Shown here: one piece after another, positions 1 through 6,145 of the stretch
Numbering within the stretch: the first letter of the stretch is position 1
How the letters are laid out: each line of letters begins with the position of its first letter
Origin: JANXLS01 sp038227045
GTDB taxonomy: Bacteria; Planctomycetota; SZUA-567; H5-PLA8
Length of the DNA stretch: 23,545 nucleotides
Direction: 5' to 3'
NCBI GenBank assembly: GCA_038227045.1
Contig: JBBRQD010000088.1
Span: forward strand, 1-23,545
The notes under the pieces: model-generated
The model's input: the letters and a program-made list of their open reading frames with translations, nothing else
Told to the model about the DNA's origin: nothing
Databases searched by the model: none
Made by a program: the position numbers and the translations under genes

Positions 1-1
1 C

Positions 2-97
2 CAGCAAGGCGTTTCAGCCTTCCATTTTATTCGAGATGCCGTCCAAGCCTACTTCACCGGTGAAAGTGCACCGCATTTGCTTCCTGCATCAATCTAA
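2..97 (+). CDS. C-terminal end of a probable transposase (partial)
   Basis: An open frame enters from the left edge and ends at TAA 95-97, giving 31 residues that include FHFIRDAVQAYFTGESAPHL. The pattern (aromatic-rich helix, basic/acidic helix, then a short Pro-rich tail with SAPHLLPAS) resembles the ends of IS66-type transposases as I remember them, but this is too short to be firm. Its stop overlaps the stop of the truncated zeta toxin on the other strand. A mobile element inserted into the toxin gene would explain both ends. It could instead be the tail of an unrelated gene. Confidence 0.4.
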   Translation, partial: QQGVSAFHFIRDAVQAYFTGESAPHLLPASI

Positions 98-285
98 TCC
101 GTAGCGTTTCTTGCCGCGTTAGCATCGTGAACGGCTACGTCGAGGTTGAGTTCTTTGGCGACGACATCCGCATTCAAAAAGCGCAGTGCGGCGGGTTTCA
201 GGTGCGCGTGAAAAAAAGTTGTTTTGCCCGCGCCGTTGGGTCCCGCCAAGGCAACGATGACGGGGCGCCGGTCCGGGACGTTCAT
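94..285 (-). pseudogene. Zeta-type toxin, truncated N-terminal fragment
   Basis: The 63-residue product starts with a P-loop, GPNGAGKTT (about residues 15-23), followed by FLNADVVAKEL, the layout of zeta toxins and related small kinases (family knowledge: these phosphorylate UDP-N-acetylglucosamine or related small substrates). Full-length members are usually near 190 residues, so about two thirds is missing, including the lid and the substrate-binding parts, and this copy should be inactive. The ATG at 285-283 overlaps the antitoxin stop (ATGA), so the two were cotranslated. Homology fades near the end (AVHDANAARNATD), right where the opposite-strand transposase tail begins. Disruption by an insertion is the simplest reading. 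Confidence 0.75.
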
Positions 286-662
286 CGTTTTGGCGGCTTG
301 ACCGCCACAAATGAACGCTTCACGAAACGCCCTGCGGTTCGCGTTCCGTTTTCCTCCGTTCGGATCAACACTCCAGGCACATTGGGATCCGGTTCGTAGT
401 GTGGAAAGGGCAGCGACTTCAGGTGATCGGCAACACGGCTGCGGCCTTCCGGCGAATCGACGGAGTTAAGACACATCGAAAGCGGCCTCGCGTTGCCCGC
501 CCGGCACAACGCCAGCGCCTGTGCGCCCTGCAGCAGCGGTTCAATCGCCCGCCCCAGTTTGGCCCAGAATTCAATTTGCCCCGTAATCGACCGTTCGGAA
601 GTCTGTCCCGTGAGGCGGGCATCCAGAACGAGGCCGTCGGAGATTTTAACCGGTTGGCTCAT
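282..662 (-). CDS. ParD-like antitoxin of a zeta-type toxin-antitoxin pair
   Basis: The 126-residue protein begins MSQPVKISDGLVLDARLTGQ and continues with ERSITGQIEFWAKLGRAIEP, which I recognise as the ParD-like antitoxin family found directly upstream of zeta-like toxins in many bacteria. The N-terminal part should form the ribbon-helix-helix-like DNA-binding region. The C-terminal part (HYEPDPNVPGVLIRTEENGT, then GRFVKRSF) would contact or neutralise the toxin. It overlaps the toxin gene by 4 bp. The ATG at 662 has no obvious Shine-Dalgarno, and a perfect inverted repeat lies 10 bp upstream, as expected for autoregulation. The antitoxin is intact although the toxin is not. Confidence 0.82.
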   Translation of the reverse strand: MSQPVKISDGLVLDARLTGQTSERSITGQIEFWAKLGRAIEPLLQGAQALALCRAGNARPLSMCLNSVDSPEGRSRVADHLKSLPFPHYEPDPNVPGVLIRTEENGTRTAGRFVKRSFVAVKPPKR

Positions 663-671
663 ACGGAATAA

Positions 672-688
672 GGTAGCGAAATGCTACC
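672..688. promoter_or_regulatory. Perfect dyad upstream of the antitoxin, putative operator
   Basis: GGTAGC (672-677), 5-bp spacer GAAAT, then GCTACC (683-688): a perfect 6-bp inverted repeat ending 10 bp before the antitoxin ATG on the minus strand. Antitoxins with ribbon-helix-helix folds bind short dyads at this position to repress their own operon. The site is visible in the sequence; its function is inferred. Confidence 0.5.
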
Positions 689-717
689 CAATGTCAATCC
701 TGTATTTGCGCCCGCCG

Positions 718-789
718 CCCGTTCGTAGTTCCGCCTTCAGGCGGAAGTTGTTTAATTCTGAACCGCCTGAAGGCGGAACTGCGAACGGG
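718..789. repeat. Long inverted repeat, REP-like palindrome
   Basis: Two 27-bp arms (718-744 and 763-789) are reverse complements with one mismatch, around an 18-bp spacer. Each arm holds its own small palindrome (CCGCCTTCAGGCGG and its partner), so the transcript could fold as one long stem or as two short hairpins. Similar CCGCC/GGCGG palindromes are abundant between genes in several planctomycete and verrucomicrobial genomes (recollection). It lies between the antitoxin promoter and the end of the FGE-like gene and may also serve as a bidirectional terminator. A further short hairpin, TCCGCTTCGCGGA, follows directly at about 790-802. Confidence 0.8.
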
Positions 790-834
790 TCCGCTTCGCG
801 GAGGATAAAGGGCAAAAGAAAAAAGAATAAAGGG

Positions 835-1449
835 CTACGGAAAGTCCAGAGATACCACAACACGAAACCCTACGTTGCTGCCCCGGTGGTCAGGCGAGTC
901 GCGGTCCCGGTAAGCGGAACGGCAGCTCCTCGGGTAGTCGTACCAGGAGCCGCCGCGCAACACACGCGACGCCCCTTCCGTTGCATTTAGCGGATCGGTC
1001 GGTTGCAGATTTTCGTAGTGCTCAGTGTACAAATCCTCGCACCACTGCCACGCATTGCCGTGCATGTCGTACAAGCCCCACGCGTTCGATTTGAACGCGC
1101 CCACTTTCGTCGTTCGCTTGCGAAACTCGCCCTTTACACCACTGCCGTAGGTGTAATTTCCGTCGTAATTCGCCTGCTCTGTGCTGATCGTCGGACCCGT
1201 ATTGAATGGCGTCGTGGTTCCCGCTCGGCACGCATATTCCCACTCCGCTTCCGTCGGCAGGCGCACTTTCCGTCCCGTTTTCTGACTCCGCCATTCCACG
1301 AACTTTTTCGCATCGTTCCAACTTACTTCCAATACCGGTTCATCCTCGCCCTGAGAAAATCCCGGATTCATCCAGTTTCCGCTTTCGTTGAATTCATATT
1401 TATTGTCCTTCGCGTTGTATATATACGCGCCCTGTTTTGAAACACTCAC
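835..1449 (-). CDS. Formylglycine-generating-enzyme-like (SUMF1/EgtB/PvdO) domain, N-terminally short
   Basis: About 204 residues carry the hallmarks of the FGE-sulfatase fold: PVLEVSWNDAKKFVEWRSQK, RLPTEAEWEYACRAGT, GLYDMHGNAWQWCEDL, RVLRGGSWYD and the closing GSNVGFRVV. The first third of the domain is absent. The open frame continues upstream to 1908, but that part only mirrors the WD40 gene. A GTG at 1449 overlaps the WD40 stop (TAGTG) and would allow coupled translation, so I take it as the most likely start; there is no clear Shine-Dalgarno. The paired cysteines of copper-type FGE are missing (only one Cys, in RSCRSAYR), so sulfatase-cysteine oxidation is unlikely. It may be a degraded or minimal domain, or the C-terminal partner of the WD40 protein. 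Confidence 0.65.
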   Translation of the reverse strand: MSVSKQGAYIYNAKDNKYEFNESGNWMNPGFSQGEDEPVLEVSWNDAKKFVEWRSQKTGRKVRLPTEAEWEYACRAGTTTPFNTGPTISTEQANYDGNYTYGSGVKGEFRKRTTKVGAFKSNAWGLYDMHGNAWQWCEDLYTEHYENLQPTDPLNATEGASRVLRGGSWYDYPRSCRSAYRDRDSPDHRGSNVGFRVVVSLDFP

Positions 1450-2564
1450 TAAATCGTGCTGAATTCCCAGAGCGTAATCTTGCTCATGAGTCCGAAATAG
1501 GCGCTGTCTGCTTTTTCCTTTCGTCCGTTGCCGCCGGATTGCCCCGCGCGGCTGGCGACTTGGACGACCGCGATGCGCTGACCGTCGGGATGGGCGCTGA
1601 CGCTGCGGCAATGGGTCAATTTCTTGTCGAGATGGAACGGGACACGCTCGCCCGGCTTCCAGCAATAAAAGGCGCCTTTGCCCTGCTGCCCGCTGCTGGC
1701 CGCCATCACGTATCCATCGATATGCCAGCCAACGTCCAGCACAATGCCTTCCGACGGATCCGCGTTTTCCCACTGCATCATCTGCTGGCGTTCTCCGCTC
1801 TCCCAATTCAACACCACGATCGTGGGCTTGCCGGTAAAAAAGCCGGACGTCGCGGGCTGGCTTCCGGCACACGCCATCGACGTTCCCTCCGCATTGAAGG
1901 AAATACAACGGATGCCGCCGACATCATTGATTTCCGGCACGCCGCTGGCGATGGGGCGCAAATACAGAATCTTCGCATCCAACTGGCGTTTGGGTTTGAG
2001 CGCCGGGAGTTCCAATTCGGCGACAACACCTTTGAGATCGCCCACCACGAGACTCTTGCCTTTGGGGTGGAAACGCACGCACATCAAGTCGCCGGCCTGC
2101 ACGGGCGTCTCGCCCTTCGGCGAGCCGTCTTCCGCAGACCACAGCCGCACGACTTTGTCCGCGCCGCAAGTGGCCAGCAACGCGCCGTCGGGGCTGATGG
2201 CCAGCGACCGCATCCAGCGCGCGTGCGAATCAGCGCGCGTCCATTTCGGTTCGGGCGTTTTGTCGGCGTATTCAAAGCAGTTGATTCCGCCCCAGGAATC
2301 GCCAGTATACATGCGCTTGCCGTCGGGATGAAATACGAGCCCTTGCAACCAACCTTTGTGCTGGCCGAACACGGTCTTCGTGCCGTCGGCAATATCAAAT
2401 CGGTAGATGTGCGCGTCGTACGATCCGGTCAACAGAAACTTGCCGCACGGGCTGAAGCGCGCCGCGACCAATTCGCTGTCGAGTTCAAACGCCTTCACTT
2501 GCTTGACTTTGGCGGCATTCTCCGGAACAGTCGCAGTAGGCGCCTTGGGTTTGGGATCGGGCAT
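1449..2564 (-). CDS. WD40 repeat beta-propeller protein
   Basis: The 371-residue protein has repeated WD40 signatures: ELVAARFSPCGKFLLTGSYD, GLVFHPDGKRMYTGDSWGG, SLAISPDGALLATCGADKVV with RLWSAEDG, CVRFHPKGKSLVVGD, CISFNAEGTSMACAGS and SVSAHPDGQRIAVVQ. This fits a single seven-bladed propeller. No signal peptide is visible, so it is probably cytoplasmic, unlike the two exported neighbours upstream. The ATG at 2564 is preceded by GGAG about 12 bp upstream. WD40 proteins often accompany DUF1501 and DUF1549 genes in planctomycetes, probably as binding scaffolds; the partner here is unknown. Its stop overlaps the candidate GTG start of the FGE-like gene. Confidence 0.88.
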   Translation of the reverse strand: MPDPKPKAPTATVPENAAKVKQVKAFELDSELVAARFSPCGKFLLTGSYDAHIYRFDIADGTKTVFGQHKGWLQGLVFHPDGKRMYTGDSWGGINCFEYADKTPEPKWTRADSHARWMRSLAISPDGALLATCGADKVVRLWSAEDGSPKGETPVQAGDLMCVRFHPKGKSLVVGDLKGVVAELELPALKPKRQLDAKILYLRPIASGVPEINDVGGIRCISFNAEGTSMACAGSQPATSGFFTGKPTIVVLNWESGERQQMMQWENADPSEGIVLDVGWHIDGYVMAASSGQQGKGAFYCWKPGERVPFHLDKKLTHCRSVSAHPDGQRIAVVQVASRAGQSGGNGRKEKADSAYFGLMSKITLWEFSTI

Positions 2565-2590
2565 TATTTATTTCTCCGAAATTAACAGCT

Positions 2591-2699
2591 ATTTACCGTT
2601 TCTCAATTACCATTTTTCATTTTCCATTATTAAAATCTCCCATCATCCGCAAACTTGGCCAAATGAAAATTGGTAAATGGTAAATTAGAAATGGTAAAT
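2591..2699. repeat. AT-rich imperfect inverted repeat between DUF1501 and WD40 genes
   Basis: The left part (from 2591, ATTTACCGTTTCTCAATTACC) pairs imperfectly with the right part (2661-2699, containing TGGTAAATTAGAAATGGTAA). The motif TGGTAAAT recurs within the right arm. Base composition is strikingly AT-rich beside GC-rich coding DNA. It fills the 142-bp gap between the two minus-strand genes and may be a dispersed repeat or a processing or terminator structure. Confidence 0.55.
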
Positions 2700-2706
2700 A
2701 ATGTCT

Positions 2707-4002
2707 TTATGTCAGAAGTTCTTTAATAGGGAAACAATCCTCGTTAGCAACCGGCAGCGGCTGGCCGTGATTGTCATATTCTACTTTCGAGGTATCGATA
2801 CCGACGGCTTTGAACCAGGTGTGGAACAGATGACCCACATCGTACTCGGCATCTGTTACCCATGTGCCTTTGTCGTTGGTCTTGCCAACCACCGCGCCCT
2901 TTGCCAGCCCGCAGCCGGCCATAGCCACCGACCACGCTTCCGGCCAATGGTCCCGCCCGACGTGGCCGTTGATTCGCGGCGTGCGGCCGAATTCGCTCAT
3001 GGCTACTACCAGGACGTTATCAAGCATCTTGCGTTCGGCAAGATCTTCGATCAATGCCGCGAAGGGCTTGTCGAATTGCGGCACGAGGCAATTGTGGAGA
3101 TTGAAATTGTCGCCGTGCGTGTCCCAATGGTAACTGGTCACCTGCACGAACGTGACGCCGGCTTCGATCATTCGCCGGGCCTGTAGCAGATGGCGGCCCA
3201 GATCGTGGCGGCCGTAGCGTTCCACGTCGCGCTCTTTCACGGCGGCGGCGTCGAACAGATCCGACCGCACCATGAGCTGCGCGGCCATGTCGTAGGCGCA
3301 ACTGTTGGCGTCGTTCTCATCGTGACGCCGCTCGCGCGCGAAGCGCTCGTTGGCTTTTTTGCGCAGTTCGTTGCGCGCCGCATCGACCTCCGCGGAAATC
3401 TCCGGATTGCGCAGCAGATCCTCCGGCGGCTTGCCGTCACCCAAAGCCAGCGCGCCATACTGCGGTCCAAGAAATCCGGCGTGATCGTATTTGAAGCCGC
3501 CGCCATAAGGCTTGATCCACAGATACGGCGGAAGCTTGCTGTCGCCGGGGCCCAGAAATTTCGCGACGGCCGACCCTAGATATGGGTACGCGACACCGCG
3601 ATTTTTGGGATCGCCGCGTTCTATGCGCGCCACACCGCTGGAATGCGCATCGTCTTTCGTGTGCATGCCGCGCATCAGCGACAAGTGATGCATCTGTTTG
3701 GCGGTGTTCGGCAAAAGTTCGCTGATGTGAATGCCCGGAACCGATGTCGGCATCGATCGAAACGGCCCGCCAAAAGTCGTGTTGGGTTTGGGATCCCAGC
3801 TTTCGAGCTGGCTGATGCCGCCATCCAGCCAAATGAAGATGACCTGCTTGCGCTGACGCTTGACTTCTTCGGCCCGCACGGGACACAAAAACGAGGAGAA
3901 TCCACCCACCGCGCCCGCGGCCGCAACGCCGGAGAACCCGCCCAGAATCTGGCGGCGCGAAAGAAGATGGTCGCGGCTTTTACAAGCGTAGGGGTTTTGC
4001 AT
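2707..4002 (-). CDS. DUF1501 family protein with Tat signal
   Basis: The 431-residue protein belongs to the DUF1501 family (alkaline-phosphatase/sulfatase-like fold, function unproven). The N-terminus has a twin-arginine leader: SRRQILGGFSGVAAAGAVGG (RR at about 16-17), pointing to folded export. Family landmarks include FIWLDGGISQLESWDPKP, MRGMHTKDDAHSSG, QVTSYHWDTHGDN and VVAMSEFGRTPRINGHVGRD with HW following. The His/Asp-rich motifs resemble a metal site. I prefer the ATG at 4002, with AGGA 9 bp upstream, over an upstream in-frame TTG. It follows the DUF1549/DUF1553 gene by about 136 bp holding a repeat. These two families nearly always travel together, so they probably act in one extracytoplasmic process. 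Confidence 0.92.
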   Translation of the reverse strand: MQNPYACKSRDHLLSRRQILGGFSGVAAAGAVGGFSSFLCPVRAEEVKRQRKQVIFIWLDGGISQLESWDPKPNTTFGGPFRSMPTSVPGIHISELLPNTAKQMHHLSLMRGMHTKDDAHSSGVARIERGDPKNRGVAYPYLGSAVAKFLGPGDSKLPPYLWIKPYGGGFKYDHAGFLGPQYGALALGDGKPPEDLLRNPEISAEVDAARNELRKKANERFARERRHDENDANSCAYDMAAQLMVRSDLFDAAAVKERDVERYGRHDLGRHLLQARRMIEAGVTFVQVTSYHWDTHGDNFNLHNCLVPQFDKPFAALIEDLAERKMLDNVLVVAMSEFGRTPRINGHVGRDHWPEAWSVAMAGCGLAKGAVVGKTNDKGTWVTDAEYDVGHLFHTWFKAVGIDTSKVEYDNHGQPLPVANEDCFPIKELLT

Positions 4003-4033
4003 CGTCGAAAGTCCTGAGTGAATTCTTAGCCTC

Positions 4034-4118
4034 AATTAAACGCGGATGGACGCAGATAATTTTTATTTACTTAAATCCGCGTTCATCTGCGTTCATCTGC
4101 GTTCATCCACGTTTAATT
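4034..4118. repeat. Inverted repeat with 10-bp tandem units
   Basis: Arms at 4034-4057 and 4095-4118 are reverse complements with two mismatches. Within the right half, a GTTCATCTGC unit occurs twice in tandem (4081-4100), followed by a degenerate third copy. The element fills the gap between the DUF1549 and DUF1501 genes. I have seen near-identical ATCTGCGTTCATC tracts recur in planctomycete and verrucomicrobial intergenic DNA (recollection), so this is probably a dispersed repeat family. Confidence 0.75.
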
Positions 4119-4138
4119 AGACCGTCAATCAACCCGAA

Positions 4139-5860
4139 TCAATGATTCAAGCAAAATTCAGTCGAAGCCATTAGCGCCCACACCAAATCGCCCAACGCGG
4201 CGTCGCGCCGCTTAGCCTGTTTTTGAAGATATGCAGCCACGTCCGCGCGTTCGTCTTCGGTCGGAAAGCGTGTCAGGATACTTAAGTACAATTCGTCGGC
4301 GATTGCGGCGGGCGTGTCGAGCTTCGACAGCTTGTCGACCAGATTGCCGGGACGCGGCTTGAGCCAATTGAGTACGATCTGATCGTTGGACATGAACAGC
4401 GCGCCGGCGACGGAGGGCGCAAACTCCACTTCGGGTTCTCCCGCGGGCCCCGAGAATGCTGACACGAAATGTTGGTACAACGCGGGCAGCGGGATCGGGC
4501 CTTTGACTGGTTTCTTTTCGTCGCCACCCGGCGGATCGTCGTTGCCGGCGGCGGCCTCCACCTTGGCTTTGGGCTTCTCCTCTTTAATCTGACGCGCGGC
4601 TTCCAGTTCACCCGACGCAGTCAGTCCGCAGTGTGCGATCAACTCGCCGGACATGCGCTTGCCTATTGCCACGCGGTAGCTCTCCGCTGGAATGTTCGCG
4701 TTTCCCGCCGGCAGGACGCTGGAGCGCTGATACGTCTGGCTCAGGGCCAGTTCACGAACAAGCGCCTTGATGTCAAACTTCATCGCCTCGAATTCGTCGG
4801 CGAGCAGCGTCAGCAGTTCCGGGTGCGATGGTAGATTTTCGCTGTGCGCCAGATCCAGCGGATGAATCAATCCGCGGCCCATCATCAGGAACCAAAGCCG
4901 GTTGGCAATGTTGCGTTTGAACTGCACGTTTTCGGGCTTGGTAAATTGTTCAGCCAGCAGCGGCAGAGTGGCGAATTTGGGCACGCCCGGCGATTTCGTT
5001 TTCGTGTCCGGCGGCGTGGCCCATTCCTGGCCTTTCGTGAAAGCCGGCACTTCCATTTCCGTGCCAAATGGAATGCGCGGACCGGTTCCTTTTTTATCCG
5101 CCGGGTGAAAGACCGAAACGTATTCGCGCTTCGCGGCCAGCGGTTTTTCGCCGATCGCCGGATGCTTGACATCGGTTCGGATGAACGTTTGTCCCACGAA
5201 CGCAAAGAGGCCCTGATAATCGGCCTGCTTATAATCCTTGATGTATTTATGATTGTGACACTCCGCGCACTTGAGGTCCACGCCCATGAACAAACGCCCG
5301 AGATCGCGCGTCAGACCCGGATAATCGGTCGGATTCTGGCCCACTTTTTCCAAGCGCCGAACATAGAAGAGCGCGGAATAACGCGTGTTTGCATCGTCGG
5401 GATTCGGACAGAGAATTTCGCGGGCCATAACGTCCCACGGTTTGTTTGCGGCGAAGCAGCTTTGCAGATATTTCAACCAGGCCAGCGAGGGCGCGTCGCT
5501 ATGCGTGCGACGTTCCATCAGCATGATGTTAAACGCCTCGGCCATGTGCGCGGCGTAATCCGGGCTGGCGAGAAGATGGTCGATGAGTTTAGCGCGCTTA
5601 TCGGATGCGGTGTCCGCCAGGAACTGCCGCGCTTCGGCGGAACTGAGAATAGTGCCATTGAGATCAAGGCAAACGCGTCGCAAGAATTCAGCGTCGGACG
5701 CCGCCGGAGCGAGCGGTCCGCCTCCGGGCGCGGCCGCTTTCGCCGCAATCAATTTATCAACGCGTTCGTGAAGCGCTTCGGCCCCGAACATTTGCAGGGT
5801 TGACAGGCAGAGTGTCGCGACTAAGCCAACTGTGACGAATCGACGGATGGATTGGTCCAT
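4139..5860 (-). CDS. DUF1549/DUF1553 secreted protein with c-type heme-like motif
   Basis: The 573-residue protein starts with a signal peptide (MDQSIRRFVTVGLVATLCLS, cleavage probably after FGAEA). The DUF1549 domain covers roughly residues 30-240 (FLRRVCLDLNGTILSSAEAR, DHLLASPDYA) and DUF1553 the C-terminal half (FKRNIANRLWFLMMGRGLIH, HPELLTLLADEF, SQTYQRSS). A CAECH motif at about 198-202 is a possible heme c attachment site and is typical of the family. A charged low-complexity linker (EEKPKAKVEAAAGNDDPPGG) lies near residue 430. The ATG at 5860 has AAGGA 7 bp upstream and is preferred to an upstream GTG. The function is unknown; it is the first gene of the minus-strand series and is paired with DUF1501. 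Confidence 0.92.
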   Translation of the reverse strand: MDQSIRRFVTVGLVATLCLSTLQMFGAEALHERVDKLIAAKAAAPGGGPLAPAASDAEFLRRVCLDLNGTILSSAEARQFLADTASDKRAKLIDHLLASPDYAAHMAEAFNIMLMERRTHSDAPSLAWLKYLQSCFAANKPWDVMAREILCPNPDDANTRYSALFYVRRLEKVGQNPTDYPGLTRDLGRLFMGVDLKCAECHNHKYIKDYKQADYQGLFAFVGQTFIRTDVKHPAIGEKPLAAKREYVSVFHPADKKGTGPRIPFGTEMEVPAFTKGQEWATPPDTKTKSPGVPKFATLPLLAEQFTKPENVQFKRNIANRLWFLMMGRGLIHPLDLAHSENLPSHPELLTLLADEFEAMKFDIKALVRELALSQTYQRSSVLPAGNANIPAESYRVAIGKRMSGELIAHCGLTASGELEAARQIKEEKPKAKVEAAAGNDDPPGGDEKKPVKGPIPLPALYQHFVSAFSGPAGEPEVEFAPSVAGALFMSNDQIVLNWLKPRPGNLVDKLSKLDTPAAIADELYLSILTRFPTEDERADVAAYLQKQAKRRDAALGDLVWALMASTEFCLNH

Positions 5861-6145
5861 GCGCTGTTCCTTATCGTCCAATTTCACACAAAAATAAATA
5901 GAACTTCGAGGGCATTCAATAAGCGTGAACTCGTCATTGTCTACACTGAAAGCACTGCGCCAATTCTCAAAAATCGAAGTTTTTAAGACCGGGACATATC
6001 TGGCAAAGCGCCGAATTGCCGGTGTATATATAGCGCAAACTCAATCTTGATAAAAGTAGAGCGGATTTCCAATCCGCCCAGTGTCTTGAAATCATCCGTA
6101 GGCGGATTGGAAACCCGCCCTACTTTTTACGTTTTCGGAGAGATC
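5861..6145. other. Divergent intergenic region between DUF1549 and glycosidase genes
   Basis: This 285-bp gap must hold the promoters of both divergent genes. It contains the palindromic element at 6052-6127 and a small inverted repeat, GGCAA-N9-TTGCC (6002-6020), which could be an operator. No convincing -35/-10 or -24/-12 pair stands out. Confidence 0.5.
6052..6127. repeat. Palindromic REP-like element upstream of the glycosidase
   Basis: Two 27-bp arms (6052-6078 and 6101-6127) match as reverse complements with two mismatches, around a 22-bp spacer. Core motif: GCGGATTTCCAATCCGCC, itself a small hairpin. The element lies inside an in-frame upstream extension of the glycosidase frame, which is why that extension should not be taken as coding. 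It ends 18 bp before the real start codon. Confidence 0.8.

Noticed and set aside
1450..1908. N-terminal extension of the FGE-like frame
   Set aside because: Low-complexity Arg-rich translation entirely overlapping the WD40 gene in another frame.
1437..2585. Long plus-strand open frame opposite the WD40 gene
   Set aside because: No family resemblance, Arg/His-rich composition, and the minus frame has clear WD40 repeats.
4079..4110. Tandem 10-bp units as a CRISPR array
   Set aside because: Units are contiguous with no spacers and are far too short.
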